The notes: generated from the letters alone by a model not told the origin. Numbered from the stretch's first letter, positions 16,608 to 27,641 are shown. The stretch is 64,000 nucleotides of DNA from VRUE01 sp963770315 (GCA_963770315.1 CAVYPC010000002.1:2480001-2544000), one strand, 5' to 3'. A program made the numbers and translations.

Positions 16608-18554
16608 ATGCCTGAACCGGTAAGGCGCGGACAGCGGTACATGCCGGGCCTCGACGGCCTGCGGGCGGTCGCGGTCCTCGGCGTCGTCTTCTACCACCTC
16701 AAATTCGGCTGGGCGGAAGGCGGGCTGCTGGGTGTCGGTGTGTTCTTCACCCTCAGCGGCTACCTGATCACCGACATCCTGCTCAACCAGGTGAACGGCG
16801 GCGGGATCCGGCTGAAGTCGTTCTGGCTGGCGCGGGCGCGTCGCCTGCTGCCGGGCCTCTTCGCGATGCTGACGATCGTGACCGCGTGGGTCACCCTCAT
16901 CGGCCCCCACCAACCGGCGGACTTCCGTTCCGCGGCGCTCTCCGCGGGCGGTTACTTCAACAACTGGTGGTTGATCTTCCACCACGTCTCCTACTTCGCC
17001 CGCTTCGCACCGCCCTCGCCCCTCAACCACCTCTGGTCGCTCTCGGTGGAGGAGCAGTTCTACATCGTCTGGCCGTTCCTACTGATGGTGGGGCTCCGCC
17101 TCGTCCCGGACGCCAAGCGGGCGACCGGAGTGCGACCCAGGCTCGCCGCCGCCACCCTGCTCGCGGCGCTCGGCTCCGCCATCCTGATGGCGATCCTCTA
17201 CCACCCCACGCTCGACCCCTCGCGGGTCTACTACGGGACCGACACCCGCGCCCAGGAGCTGCTCGCCGGGGCGGCGCTGGCGATGCTCTGGCCGAGCCGG
17301 CGACTGCACTCGCGCATCGCCCCCCGGGCGCGCTTGACGATCGAGGCCGCGGGAGCACTCGGCCTGGCGGCGATCGGGGCGATGTTCTGGCATAGCGGCG
17401 AGTTCTCGCCATTCCTCTACCGCGGCGGCTTCGCGCTGCTCGCGCTGGCCACGGTCCTCGCGATCGCCTCGCTCGCCCATCCGGCCTCGCGGTTGGGCCC
17501 GATCCTCGGTTGCCGGCCGATGCGCTGGATCGGCGAGCGCTCCTACGGCATCTACCTCTGGGCCCTGCCGATCGTCGTCTTGACCACGCCGGCGGGCGCC
17601 CACGGCCCCGACCTCCTGCGCGCCGCCCTCCAGGTCGCCGCGATCGCGGCGGTGGCGGAGCTGTCCTGGCGCTACCTCGAGAACCCGATCCGCCACGGCG
17701 CCCTGGGCAGGTTGTGGAGACAGTGGCGGGCGGGCGGCTGGCGCCCGGGGAGGCTGACACGGCCGGCCTGGGCGATCGTCGCCGTGAGCGCCGCCGTCGC
17801 CGCGGTCGCGCTCGCCGGCCTGGCCGGCGTCGGCGTCTCCAACGAGCCCAGCGCGATCGGCGCCGAGACCGTCGCGAGGACCGTCACCGTGAAGAACCCA
17901 CGCTCGGTCCCCCTGGCCACCTCATGCAAAGCCGTCATCCACATCGGCGACTCGACCTCGGAGGGCCTCGTATCCGAAAACTACCTTCCCGACCCCAAGC
18001 AGCGAATCAGCGCCCGGTACGCGCGCGTCGGCGCCACCACGCAGCATTTCGAGATAGCCGGCGCCCGCTCGATCTACGAGAACTTCGAGGGGGAACCGAA
18101 CGCACAGGAAGTCGCCGGGGCCTGGAAGAACGAGGGCTTCAGGGGGTGTTGGGTGCTGGCGCTGGGTACCAACGAGGCGGCCGACGTCGCGGTCGGATCG
18201 AACTTCACCTACGACGACCGGGTCGACAGCATGATGTCGACGATCGGGGAAGAACCGGTGCTGTGGGTGAATGTGAAGTCGCTCGTCGCCAACGGCCCCT
18301 ACGCGGAGTCGAACATGAAGAAGTGGGACGAAGCCCTCCTCCACGCCTGCGACCGTTACCCATACATGCGCATCTACAACTGGGCAGCGGACGTCAAGGA
18401 CGCCTGGTTCATCCCCGACGGGATCCACTTCACCTCGCCGGGCTACGCGGCGCGCAGCCGGCTGATAGCCGGCGCCCTGCTCGAAGCGTTCCCCAACTCA
18501 CGCCCACTGGCGATGGCCGACAGGCGCGACTGCCTGATCTCCCCGCCTTTGTGA
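16608..18554 (+). CDS. Acyltransferase-3 family protein with SGNH domain (OafA/YrhL type)
   Basis: The 648-residue protein has about ten membrane helices beginning GLDGLRAVAVLGVVFYH (the family's catalytic His), then GVFFTLSGYLI and SLSVEEQFYIVWP. The last about 200 residues form an SGNH hydrolase fold outside the membrane: IHIGDSTSEGL (Ser near residue 449) and DGIHFTSPGYAARS (Asp/His near 604-607). Such enzymes O-acylate cell-surface glycans, with the SGNH part passing the acyl group on. It follows the caspase cassette by 33 bases on the same strand and might be read through from it, but the function points to envelope modification. Confidence 0.9.
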   Translation: MPEPVRRGQRYMPGLDGLRAVAVLGVVFYHLKFGWAEGGLLGVGVFFTLSGYLITDILLNQVNGGGIRLKSFWLARARRLLPGLFAMLTIVTAWVTLIGPHQPADFRSAALSAGGYFNNWWLIFHHVSYFARFAPPSPLNHLWSLSVEEQFYIVWPFLLMVGLRLVPDAKRATGVRPRLAAATLLAALGSAILMAILYHPTLDPSRVYYGTDTRAQELLAGAALAMLWPSRRLHSRIAPRARLTIEAAGALGLAAIGAMFWHSGEFSPFLYRGGFALLALATVLAIASLAHPASRLGPILGCRPMRWIGERSYGIYLWALPIVVLTTPAGAHGPDLLRAALQVAAIAAVAELSWRYLENPIRHGALGRLWRQWRAGGWRPGRLTRPAWAIVAVSAAVAAVALAGLAGVGVSNEPSAIGAETVARTVTVKNPRSVPLATSCKAVIHIGDSTSEGLVSENYLPDPKQRISARYARVGATTQHFEIAGARSIYENFEGEPNAQEVAGAWKNEGFRGCWVLALGTNEAADVAVGSNFTYDDRVDSMMSTIGEEPVLWVNVKSLVANGPYAESNMKKWDEALLHACDRYPYMRIYNWAADVKDAWFIPDGIHFTSPGYAARSRLIAGALLEAFPNSRPLAMADRRDCLISPPL

Positions 18555-18590
18555 CGAAGGCGAGACAGCCCTGCAGGTAGCCTTGGCCGG

Positions 18591-20168
18591 GTGCCCAATC
18601 CGGCGAGTCGCGTGCTCTCGAAATCGCAGCTGGCGACGCTGGCCCAGGTCGGCGAGGAGCGCAGCGCCGCGGTCGGCGAGACGCTGTTCGAGATCGGCGA
18701 TGCCAGCTATCCGTTCGTCGCGATAATCGAGGGTGAGGTCGCGGTGACCGACGCCGCCGGCCAGGAGATCGTCCGCCATGGCGCTTCGGGCTTCCTCGGG
18801 GAGATGAACCTGCTCTCCGGGCAGACCGTCTTCCTCACCGCCGTCGTGACCGAGCCGATCCGCTACATAGCGGTCGACCGCGAAGCGCTGCGGGAGCTGC
18901 TCTTCGAGGACGGCTCGCTCTCCGAACTGCTGCTCTCGGCGTTCGTCCAGCGTCGCGAACTGCTCCAACAGCGCGACGGAATCGGGATCGAGATCGTCGG
19001 CCCGCGCGGCTCGGCCGAGACCCGCCGGCTGCTCGACTTCGCCAAGAGCCAGCGGCTGCCCAATTCCTGGATCGACCCGAGCGAGGACGGGGAGGCGGCG
19101 GCGCTGGTCGAACGGGCCGGCCCGGACGCGTTGCCGCTCGTGCGGCTGCCCGGCGGCGCGGAGCTGCGGCGGCCGAGCAACGGCGAGCTCTCGCGGGCGC
19201 TGGGGATCGGGTTGGAGCTGCAGCAGGAGGAGGAGGTCGACCTGCTCGTCATCGGCGGCGGGCCGGCCGGGCTCGGCGCGGCCGTCTACGGCGCCTCGGA
19301 GGGACTCGACACGCTGGTGATCGAGAGCACCGTGCTCGGCGGCCAGGCGGGCACCTCGCGGCGGATCGAGAACTACCTCGGCTTCCCGGCCGGGATCAGC
19401 GGCTCCGAGCTGACCAGCAGGGCGGTCACGCAGGCGCGCAAGTTCCGCGCTCGCACGGCGACCCCCTATCGCGCCCGCGCGCTCGAGCCCGGCGGCGAGC
19501 GCCATCTGGTCAAGCTCGAGGAAGGCAACGAGATCGCGGCGCGGGCGGTGCTGCTCGCTACCGGCGCCGAATACCGGCGCCTGCCGGTCGATGACCTCGA
19601 CAGCTACGAGGGGATCAGCGTCTTCTACGCCGCCGGGCCGCCCGAGGCCCACCTCTGCGGCGCGCAGCGGGTCGGGGTCGTCGGCGGCGGCAACTCGGCG
19701 GCGCAGGCCGCCGTCTGGCTGGCGCGCGGCGGCGCGCTCGTCACCCTCCTGCACCGCCGCGCCGACCTCGGCGAGACGATGTCCCAATACCTGATCGAGG
19801 AGCTCGAGCGCTACGGCGTCGCCGTTCGCGATCGCAGCGAAATCGCCGCCCTCCACGGCGAGGACGGTCGGCTCGACGGCGTAACCCTCAGCGACGGGGC
19901 GCGGGTGCCGCTCTCCTTCCTCTTCCTCTTCCTCGGCGCCTCCCCCTGCACCGAGTGGCTCGGCGACGTGGTCGATCGCGACCCCAAGGGCTTCATCCTC
20001 ACCGGCCCCGAGGCGGGAGCGGACGGGCTGCTCGAAACCAGCGTCCCCGGCATCTACGCGGCCGGCGACGTGCGCGCCGGCTCGATCAAGCGCTGCGCGA
20101 CCGCCGTCGGCGAGGGCGCCGCGGTCGTGCGCTTCGTCCACGAGCACCTCTCGCCCGCTGCCGTCTAG
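18591..20168 (+). CDS. Cyclic-nucleotide-binding domain fused to a thioredoxin-reductase-like flavoprotein
   Basis: The 525-residue protein (GTG start) begins with a cNMP-binding fold: FVAIIEGEVAVTDAAGQEIV and GFLGEMNLLSGQ (about residues 15-120). A short thioredoxin-like linker leads to a TrxR-type core with FAD motif VIGGGPAGLGAA (about 220), NADPH motif VGVVGGGNSAAQAA (about 363) and AAGDVRAGSIKRCATAVGEG at the C-terminal FAD site. The redox CxxC normally found before the NADPH motif is absent; only a single Cys (AHLCGAQR) is there. It probably reduces something other than thioredoxin, under control of a bound nucleotide. This fusion is known in actinobacteria; its substrate is not. Confidence 0.85.
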   Translation: MPNPASRVLSKSQLATLAQVGEERSAAVGETLFEIGDASYPFVAIIEGEVAVTDAAGQEIVRHGASGFLGEMNLLSGQTVFLTAVVTEPIRYIAVDREALRELLFEDGSLSELLLSAFVQRRELLQQRDGIGIEIVGPRGSAETRRLLDFAKSQRLPNSWIDPSEDGEAAALVERAGPDALPLVRLPGGAELRRPSNGELSRALGIGLELQQEEEVDLLVIGGGPAGLGAAVYGASEGLDTLVIESTVLGGQAGTSRRIENYLGFPAGISGSELTSRAVTQARKFRARTATPYRARALEPGGERHLVKLEEGNEIAARAVLLATGAEYRRLPVDDLDSYEGISVFYAAGPPEAHLCGAQRVGVVGGGNSAAQAAVWLARGGALVTLLHRRADLGETMSQYLIEELERYGVAVRDRSEIAALHGEDGRLDGVTLSDGARVPLSFLFLFLGASPCTEWLGDVVDRDPKGFILTGPEAGADGLLETSVPGIYAAGDVRAGSIKRCATAVGEGAAVVRFVHEHLSPAAV

Positions 20169-20180
20169 CCCCGAGCGACG

Positions 20181-20765
20181 ATGACGCGTAGCCTTTCCGG
20201 GATCTTGGGCCGGATCGGAAAGGGGATTGCGCTCGCTCTCGCGACCGCGGGCGCCACGGCGGCTCTCGGCGCTCCGGTGGCCGCGGGCCAGGCCGTGCCC
20301 TGGGGCTACAGCTGCATCCCGGCCTCCTCGGTTACGGCGAGGACCAGCGCGACCTGCGGGGCGACCCTCCTCGACGGCCGTGCGATCGCGCCCCCAGACG
20401 CTCCCCCGGCAGTGAAGGCGGCGATCGCCGCCGCCAACCGCATCGCCGATACGCCCTACGTCTGGGGCGGCGGTCACCTCAGCTGGCAGACGCGCGGCTA
20501 TGACTGCTCGGGTGCGGTCGGCTACGCGCTACACGGCGCCGGCCAGCTCGCGACGACGATGGTCTCCGGGCAGCTCGAGCTCTGGGGGCTCGGCGGAGTC
20601 GGCCGCTGGATCACCGTCTACGCCAACTACCACCACGTATACATGGTCATCGCCGGGCTGCGCTTCGATACCCGCGACGATCCGCCGGGGGTGTCGGGAC
20701 CGCGCTGGCATACGGAACCGGTCAGCCCCGACCACTTCGTCGCGCGTCACCCGACCGGCCTCTGA
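20181..20765 (+). CDS. Secreted NlpC/P60-like cysteine hydrolase
   Basis: The 194-residue protein has an N-terminal export signal (GKGIALALATAGATAALG). After a linker, IADTPYVWGGGH and RGYDCSGAVGYAL show the NlpC/P60 active site, with Cys109. HHVYMVIAGLRFD supplies the His. The end GPRWH and FVARHPTGL is shared with the paralogue at 32673-33551. Such enzymes cut peptidoglycan stem peptides or related amides outside the cell. The gene starts 12 bases after the cNMP-TrxR gene and is convergent with the MMPL gene. Confidence 0.8.
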   Translation: MTRSLSGILGRIGKGIALALATAGATAALGAPVAAGQAVPWGYSCIPASSVTARTSATCGATLLDGRAIAPPDAPPAVKAAIAAANRIADTPYVWGGGHLSWQTRGYDCSGAVGYALHGAGQLATTMVSGQLELWGLGGVGRWITVYANYHHVYMVIAGLRFDTRDDPPGVSGPRWHTEPVSPDHFVARHPTGL

Positions 20766-20778
20766 ACCCAGCCGGCGG

Positions 20779-22824
20779 CTATCGCCAGGGCCACCAGGCG
20801 CGCTCGCCGAGCAGCACGGTCAGGGAGGGGACGAGCAGCGCCCGCACGACGAAGGTGTCGAGCAGGACCCCGAGCGCCACCGTGGCGCCGATCTGGACCA
20901 GCTCCTCGAGCGGCAGCAGGGTCAGGGTGGCGAAGGTGCCGGCGAGGATCAGCCCCGCCCCGGTCACCACGCCGCCGGTGCCGACCAGCGCCGCGAGGGT
21001 TCCCTCAGGGGTGCCGCGAGAGCGTGCTTCCTCGCGCACCCTGGTCATCAGGAAGATGTTGTAGTCGACCCCCAGGGCGACCAGGAAGATGAACGAGAGC
21101 AGGGTCAGGTTGAAGGCGATCCCGCTCGATCCGAAGAGCTCCGCGAAGGCGAAGGTGGCGAGGCCGAGCGTCGCCGCGAAGGAGGCGACGACGGTGGCGA
21201 TCAGGTAGGCCGGCGCGACCAGCGCCCGCAACACGAGCACGAGGATAAGCCCGACGGCGATCAGCACCGCGGGGAGGATCAGCTTCGTATCGCGGGCGTT
21301 GGTCTTCTCGACGTCGAGGTTCTCTGCCGGGATCCCGCCGACGAGGGCGCCGGGGTCGACTTCGTGGAGCCGGTCGCGGATCCGCTCGACCGCGTCTGCC
21401 GCATCGCTGGAGAAGGGATTGCCGCGCAGGATCACGGCGAAGGCGATCTGGTTCGAGCTGGTCGACGGCGGGCCCGGCGAGGCGAGCTTGACCGCCGGCA
21501 GGCTCTCCAGCCTCTTCAGCACCGGGGCGAAGTACCTCTCGCCGGCGACCACCGTCAGTGGCGAGGAGAGCCCGGGCGGGAAGTGCGCGTCGAGCGCTTC
21601 GGTGCCGCGGCTGGATTCGGTCGGCCGCGTCTCCCCCTGGCCGAAGCCGATCGTGCCGTGATCGACCAGGTTGCCGAGCGCGAGGAAGGCCAGGCCCGCG
21701 GACACGACGACGACGATCGGCCGCGCGCGGCGGCGGACGAAGCCGGCGATCCGCACCCACCTGCGGTCTGCCTCGCGGGCTTCGAACCCGCGCGCCGGCC
21801 AGAAGGCCCGCCGGCCAAGCAGCGAGAGGATCGCGGGCAGGAGCGTGAAGGCGGCAGCGAGCATGACCGCGATCCCCACCGCCAGGATCGGCCCCAGCCA
21901 GTGAGTCGACTGCAGTTCGGCCAGCAGCAGCACCAGCATCGCCGCGATCACCGTCGCCCCCGAGGCGGCGATGGCCGGGGCGCTCTCGGCAAGCGCGACC
22001 GGCAGCGCGGCAGCGGGCTCCCGGCCCTTCTCCAGCTCCTCGCGGTAGCGGCGGACGAGCAGCAGCGAGTAGTCGGTGCCGGCGCCGAAGACGAGCACCA
22101 GCAGCAGCATCGTGCCCTCGGCGTTGACGGTGATCCAGCCGGCCTCGATCAGCCCATAGGCGACCCCCACGGCGATCAGGTACGCGGCGCCGACGCTGAG
22201 CAGCGGCAGCAGGGCGAGCACCGGCGCGCGGTAGACGACGAGCAGCAGGATCGAGACCAGGCCAAGGGTGGCGAGCAGGAGCGTCTCGCCGGCGTCGTCG
22301 ACCACCTGCTCGAGGTCGGCGGCGATCCCGGCCGGCCCGGTGACGTAGGAGCGCAGCCCCGGATGGCGGTGGCGGGCGAGGTAGGCGCGGATTTCGCCGA
22401 CGCCCTTGACGATCGCGCCGCGATCGTCGGAGTCGATCGCGAGCCCGACCAGGGCGGCTTCCCCGTCGGGGGCGATCGGGCCGACCCCGTGGGCGATCGT
22501 GGCGATCTCGCCGAGCGGGTGGCGGAACCTGCTGGAGATCGGGTCGAACACCGGAGTCGACCCGGCGATCCCGAGCCGGTCGAGCCCCTCGCCGAGGCGG
22601 CCGATCGCGTTCAGGTCGCCGCGGTCGAGCCCTCCCTTACGTTCGAACACGACGATCGCGGGGACGTCGTCGCCGCCCTTGTAGCTGCGCTGGAGCACGT
22701 CGACGACCCGGGTCGATTCGGCGTCGTCGGGAAGGAAGCTGGCCTGGCCGGCGGCGGTGACCTCGCCGATGTGGTCCCGCGCGAACCCGCCGGCCAATGC
22801 GAGGGGCACCCAGACCGCAAGCAC
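20779..22824 (-). CDS. MMPL/RND-family transporter
   Basis: The protein has two halves, each one helix, a large extracytoplasmic loop, then five helices, as in MmpL/RND lipid and drug exporters. Characteristic text includes SFLPDDAESTRVVDVLQRSY, AVGVAYGLIEAGW, GAGTDYSLLLVRRYREELEK and LGVDYNIFLMTRVREEARSR (paired GxxxDY motifs in the proton path). The first usable start is GTG 22824, inside the first helix. The same frame is open about 90 bases further upstream and encodes a plausible start of the helix, but it has no ATG, GTG or TTG. The annotated N-terminus is therefore probably too short, or the start is damaged or non-standard. The gene lies behind an SRPBCC gene. Confidence 0.85.
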   Translation of the reverse strand: MLAVWVPLALAGGFARDHIGEVTAAGQASFLPDDAESTRVVDVLQRSYKGGDDVPAIVVFERKGGLDRGDLNAIGRLGEGLDRLGIAGSTPVFDPISSRFRHPLGEIATIAHGVGPIAPDGEAALVGLAIDSDDRGAIVKGVGEIRAYLARHRHPGLRSYVTGPAGIAADLEQVVDDAGETLLLATLGLVSILLLVVYRAPVLALLPLLSVGAAYLIAVGVAYGLIEAGWITVNAEGTMLLLVLVFGAGTDYSLLLVRRYREELEKGREPAAALPVALAESAPAIAASGATVIAAMLVLLLAELQSTHWLGPILAVGIAVMLAAAFTLLPAILSLLGRRAFWPARGFEAREADRRWVRIAGFVRRRARPIVVVVSAGLAFLALGNLVDHGTIGFGQGETRPTESSRGTEALDAHFPPGLSSPLTVVAGERYFAPVLKRLESLPAVKLASPGPPSTSSNQIAFAVILRGNPFSSDAADAVERIRDRLHEVDPGALVGGIPAENLDVEKTNARDTKLILPAVLIAVGLILVLVLRALVAPAYLIATVVASFAATLGLATFAFAELFGSSGIAFNLTLLSFIFLVALGVDYNIFLMTRVREEARSRGTPEGTLAALVGTGGVVTGAGLILAGTFATLTLLPLEELVQIGATVALGVLLDTFVVRALLVPSLTVLLGERAWWPWR

Positions 22825-22917
22825 GACCCAGCGTCCGCGCGGCCCGGTGACCGCGGCGGCGAACCGGCCGATCGCGCCACCCCACCTGTTCGAGGATCGC
22901 TCCGCTGTCGGCCTCCG

Positions 22918-23364
22918 TCAGCCCTGCGCGAGCTGCTTGGCGAGGCGGCGCATCGCCTTGCCGTCGGTGCGGCGGACGAAGGCTCGGATCAGCGGTGAGC
23001 CGAGGCGTTCGAGCCGCGACGCCTCGAGCCACTCGAGCTCGAAGGAGATCGCCGTGCCGCCGTCGGGAAGCGGCTCGAGCCGGTAGGTGCCGCGGGTGTG
23101 GCGCTTGCCGCCCGAGCCGACTCCCTCCTCGACGATCCGACCGGGCGGATCGGCCGCGACGATCTCGAACTCGGTCCAGTCCTGCGAGCCCACGGTGTTC
23201 GCCCTCGCCTTCGCCCGCGCTCCCACCCCGCGGCTCGCGCCGGAGAACCGCCAGTCGACGAGCATGTGATCCATGAACCCCTCGTGGTTGGCCAGCACCT
23301 TGAGGAACTCGTAGACCTCCGCGACGGGCTTCGCCACCGAGGTCGAGACGGTCACCGGCTTCAT
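22918..23364 (-). CDS. SRPBCC / polyketide-cyclase-like protein
   Basis: The 148-residue protein has the START-like pattern: VTVSTSVAKPVAEVYEFL at the first strand and helix, RGTYRLEPLPDGGTAISFEL in the central strands, and a long C-terminal helix LIRAFVRRTDGKAMRRLAKQ. The fold binds hydrophobic ligands in a deep cavity; ligand and reaction are unknown. It lies upstream of the MMPL transporter on the same strand, so a shared role in lipid handling is possible. Confidence 0.8.
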   Translation of the reverse strand: MKPVTVSTSVAKPVAEVYEFLKVLANHEGFMDHMLVDWRFSGASRGVGARAKARANTVGSQDWTEFEIVAADPPGRIVEEGVGSGGKRHTRGTYRLEPLPDGGTAISFELEWLEASRLERLGSPLIRAFVRRTDGKAMRRLAKQLAQG

Positions 23365-23483
23365 CGCCCGATCCTATGTGGAGGCCGACCGGACCGGCGG
23401 TTCGCTTTTACCTAATTTTGACCTGCCGCTTACCCGCGTTGGCGATGCTGCCCAAGTCCCCCAAAGACGAAGGAGGTATCCCC

Positions 23484-23690
23484 ATGGCGCAGATACTCAT
23501 AGTGGCCGACCCCTCGGGCGAGGAGGCGAGCACGGTCGTCTACCGAGAGCGGATCGCCGCCACCGACCTCGAGTCAAACCACTTCTCGGGACAGCTGGTC
23601 GAGCGCGTCGGCTGGGCCGTCCGCGACGCCGACCGGCTCGAACACGAGAACAAGCTGCCGATGACCACGGACGGGCGAAGGGCAAAGTAG
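23484..23690 (+). CDS. Small conserved-looking hypothetical protein
   Basis: The 68-residue protein starts at ATG 23484, 7 bases after AGGAGG (23471-23476), one of the best ribosome sites in the window. The sequence begins MAQILIVADPSGEEASTVVY. It then has a helical stretch (LVERVGWAVRDADRLEHE) and a basic tail. I do not recognise a family. The strong start signal and balanced composition support a real gene. Confidence 0.6.
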   Translation: MAQILIVADPSGEEASTVVYRERIAATDLESNHFSGQLVERVGWAVRDADRLEHENKLPMTTDGRRAK

Positions 23691-23697
23691 CGAGCCG

Positions 23698-23796
23698 CTA
23701 CTTGTTCTTGCCCAGTGAAAATCCCCGCGTCTCGGCCTGCATCGGGCTGGGGCGCTTCGGCTCTGGCGGGGGAGTAGGCGGTGCAGTCTGTGCCAT
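23698..23796 (-). CDS. Proline-rich 32-residue microprotein
   Basis: ATG 23796 lies 9 bases after the stop of the membrane-protein gene on the same strand. The peptide is MAQTAPPTPPPEPKRPSP followed by MQAETRGFSLGKNK. It is proline-rich with a basic end and no membrane segment. There is no strong ribosome site, so translation probably depends on coupling with the gene upstream. I recall similar tiny proline-rich peptides behind membrane proteins of this type in other actinobacteria, but cannot name a family. Confidence 0.5.
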   Translation of the reverse strand: MAQTAPPTPPPEPKRPSPMQAETRGFSLGKNK

Positions 23797-23805
23797 AGCC
23801 AAATT

Positions 23806-24285
23806 CTAAGCGGCCGAAGCGATAGCGACGATCCAAAGGATCACCTCGACGGTAAGCAAGCCGCTGGCAATCTGAAAGAAGACAGCGAGCTGCTCGAGGC
23901 CTTCCCGATTCTCGACATAGCTGTTGTGCATGTGGAGGGAAAGATCCCGGTGCAGTTCCTCGATCGGCGCCGGCTCATCAGCCTCGATGTAGGTTCGGAT
24001 GACGTCTCGTGGATTTGCCGTGAACTCCCACCGGCGAGGCCAGAGTATTGCCAGTGAGACCGAGGCAACGCCGACGAAGCCTGCCATGGCCAACCAAACA
24101 ATGAAGTTTGGCTCCCCGCTGTTCAGCGCCTGCGCGCCAAGGAAAGATGTGGTGATCGCAGCTGCCGAGAACAGGAGCCCGGCACGGGTGCGGACGCTGT
24201 CGATCACACTCTGCTGCTCGGAGAGCGCCCGCACCGCCTCTTCGTAGGCCACTTTATAGAGAATGTCGTTGTCTGCATCCCCCAT
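23806..24285 (-). CDS. Three-helix membrane protein of unknown function
   Basis: I chose ATG 24285 (MGDADNDILYKVAYEEAVRA); an in-frame GTG at 24330 would add 15 atypical residues. The 159-residue protein has an N-terminal helix with QQSVIDSVRTRAGLLF. Two closely spaced membrane helices follow (AAAITTSFLGAQAL; VWLAMAGFVGVASVSLAIL), then a cytosolic helical region and a C-terminal membrane helix (FFQIASGLLTVEVILWIVAI). The layout resembles SLATT-type proteins, whose paired helices act as membrane effectors in some defence loci. That comparison is by topology only. A microprotein follows. Confidence 0.6.
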   Translation of the reverse strand: MGDADNDILYKVAYEEAVRALSEQQSVIDSVRTRAGLLFSAAAITTSFLGAQALNSGEPNFIVWLAMAGFVGVASVSLAILWPRRWEFTANPRDVIRTYIEADEPAPIEELHRDLSLHMHNSYVENREGLEQLAVFFQIASGLLTVEVILWIVAIASAA

Positions 24286-24378
24286 CGGCAAAGCTTCGCA
24301 TATGGATGGGTCGGATGAGCGCCACGACACGATGACGGACCGCGTCGAGTAGCCGCGGCCCGTCGGGATCGCTGGCCT

Positions 24379-24924
24379 CTAGCCCTCCTCGGAGAGGATC
24401 GCGTAAATCTTGCGGCGGGTCTCGTCGAGCAGCTCGCGGACCCGGCGCTGCTGGCCCTCGTCGGCGGCGTGGAAGACCTGGCCGATCGAGTGGTGCAGCT
24501 TGTGGACCGAGTCGCGCAGGTGGATCTGCTCGGGATCGGCCCCGGCGCGAACCGCGTCCCAGGGAGTCTCCTCTCCGGCTCGCGACTCCTGCTCGGTCCT
24601 GCCGGTGCCGGTGAGCGTGAAGCGGCGCTTGCCGTCGATCTCCTGGCCGCTGATCAGGCCCTCGTCCTCGAGCATCTGCAGCGTCGGGTAGATCGAGCCG
24701 GCGCTCGGGGTCCAGGCCCCGTCGGTGCGCTCCTCGATCTCCCTGATCATCTCGTAGCCGTGCATCGGCCGCTCGGCGAGCAGCGCCAAGGCGGCCGCGC
24801 GGACGTCGCCGCGGCGCGCTCGGGGGCCGCCCCGCCCGCGGCCGCCGTAGCGGGGGCCGCGACTGCGGGCGAACTCCTCGCGCCGATGGGCTCCGGCGTA
24901 GCGTGGATTGCATCTGTGGTGCAT
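24379..24924 (-). CDS. PadR-family transcriptional regulator
   Basis: After an Arg/Gly-rich leader (GPRYGGRGRGGPRARRG), the winged helix reads VRAAALALLAERPMHGYEMI, then PSAGSIYPTLQMLEDEGLI and KRRFTLTGTGR, the standard PadR signature. A helical dimerisation region follows (LHHSIGQVFHAADEGQQRRV). PadR proteins repress transport or stress genes in response to small molecules. The basic leader is also seen in several actinobacterial PadR proteins. No partner gene is adjacent, so the target is unknown. Confidence 0.88.
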   Translation of the reverse strand: MHHRCNPRYAGAHRREEFARSRGPRYGGRGRGGPRARRGDVRAAALALLAERPMHGYEMIREIEERTDGAWTPSAGSIYPTLQMLEDEGLISGQEIDGKRRFTLTGTGRTEQESRAGEETPWDAVRAGADPEQIHLRDSVHKLHHSIGQVFHAADEGQQRRVRELLDETRRKIYAILSEEG

Positions 24925-24988
24925 CGAAATACCTTTCTATCGTTGTACTAACGCGATATATCGTAACGCATCGCGTGCGGCGCGACAT

Positions 24989-25041
24989 CGATCGAGATCG
25001 AACTTACCCGCCATATGCGCGGGTAAGTTCGATCTCGATCG
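24989..25041. terminator. 23-bp perfect hairpin after the HxlR gene
   Basis: The arms 24989-25011 and 25019-25041 are perfect complements (outer end CGATCGAGATCGAAC, inner end TTACCCGC) around the 7-base loop CATATGC. The hairpin begins 2 bases after the HxlR stop on the minus strand, where it would end the Lon-HxlR message. No U-tract follows. It also lies upstream of the PadR gene, so a regulatory role is an alternative. Confidence 0.65.
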
Positions 25042-25042
25042 C

Positions 25043-25340
25043 TCAACCCGCCTGGTTCTCGAGCAGGCCGGCGACGGCCTGGGCGAGGCGCTTGCCGCGA
25101 CGGGTCAGCACGTACTCGGTGTGGGGTGGGCGGCCGGACACGAGGCGCCGCTCGACGATGCTCTCGGCCTCGAGCTGCTCGAGGCGGTCGGAGAGCGTCG
25201 TCGGCGATACCCCCGGCAGCGACTGGCGGAACTCGTTGAAGCGGACGGCGCCGCTGGCGCAGGCGTAGATCGTCGCCAGCGTCCAGCGGCGCTCGAGCAG
25301 GCTCGCCACCGCCCGCAGCTCGCTCGGGACGGGAGCGCAG

Positions 25341-25360
<20 letters not shown>
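25043..25360 (-). CDS. HxlR-family transcriptional regulator
   Basis: The 105-residue protein is a short HxlR winged helix: LLERRWTLATIYACASGAVR, NEFRQSLPGVSPTTLSDRL and HTEYVLTRRGKRL. HxlR proteins respond to redox or aldehyde stress or to ligands. The ATG at 25360 lies inside the end of lon (20-base overlap in another frame), so it is translated from the lon message. The N-terminus has two Cys (MSPRCRSCA) that might sense redox state; this is speculative. Confidence 0.8.

Positions 25361-27641
<2,281 letters not shown>

Noticed and set aside
20500..22998. A long open frame antisense to the MMPL transporter
   Set aside because: It is charged and Gln-rich without membrane or enzyme motifs; the opposite strand encodes a coherent RND protein.
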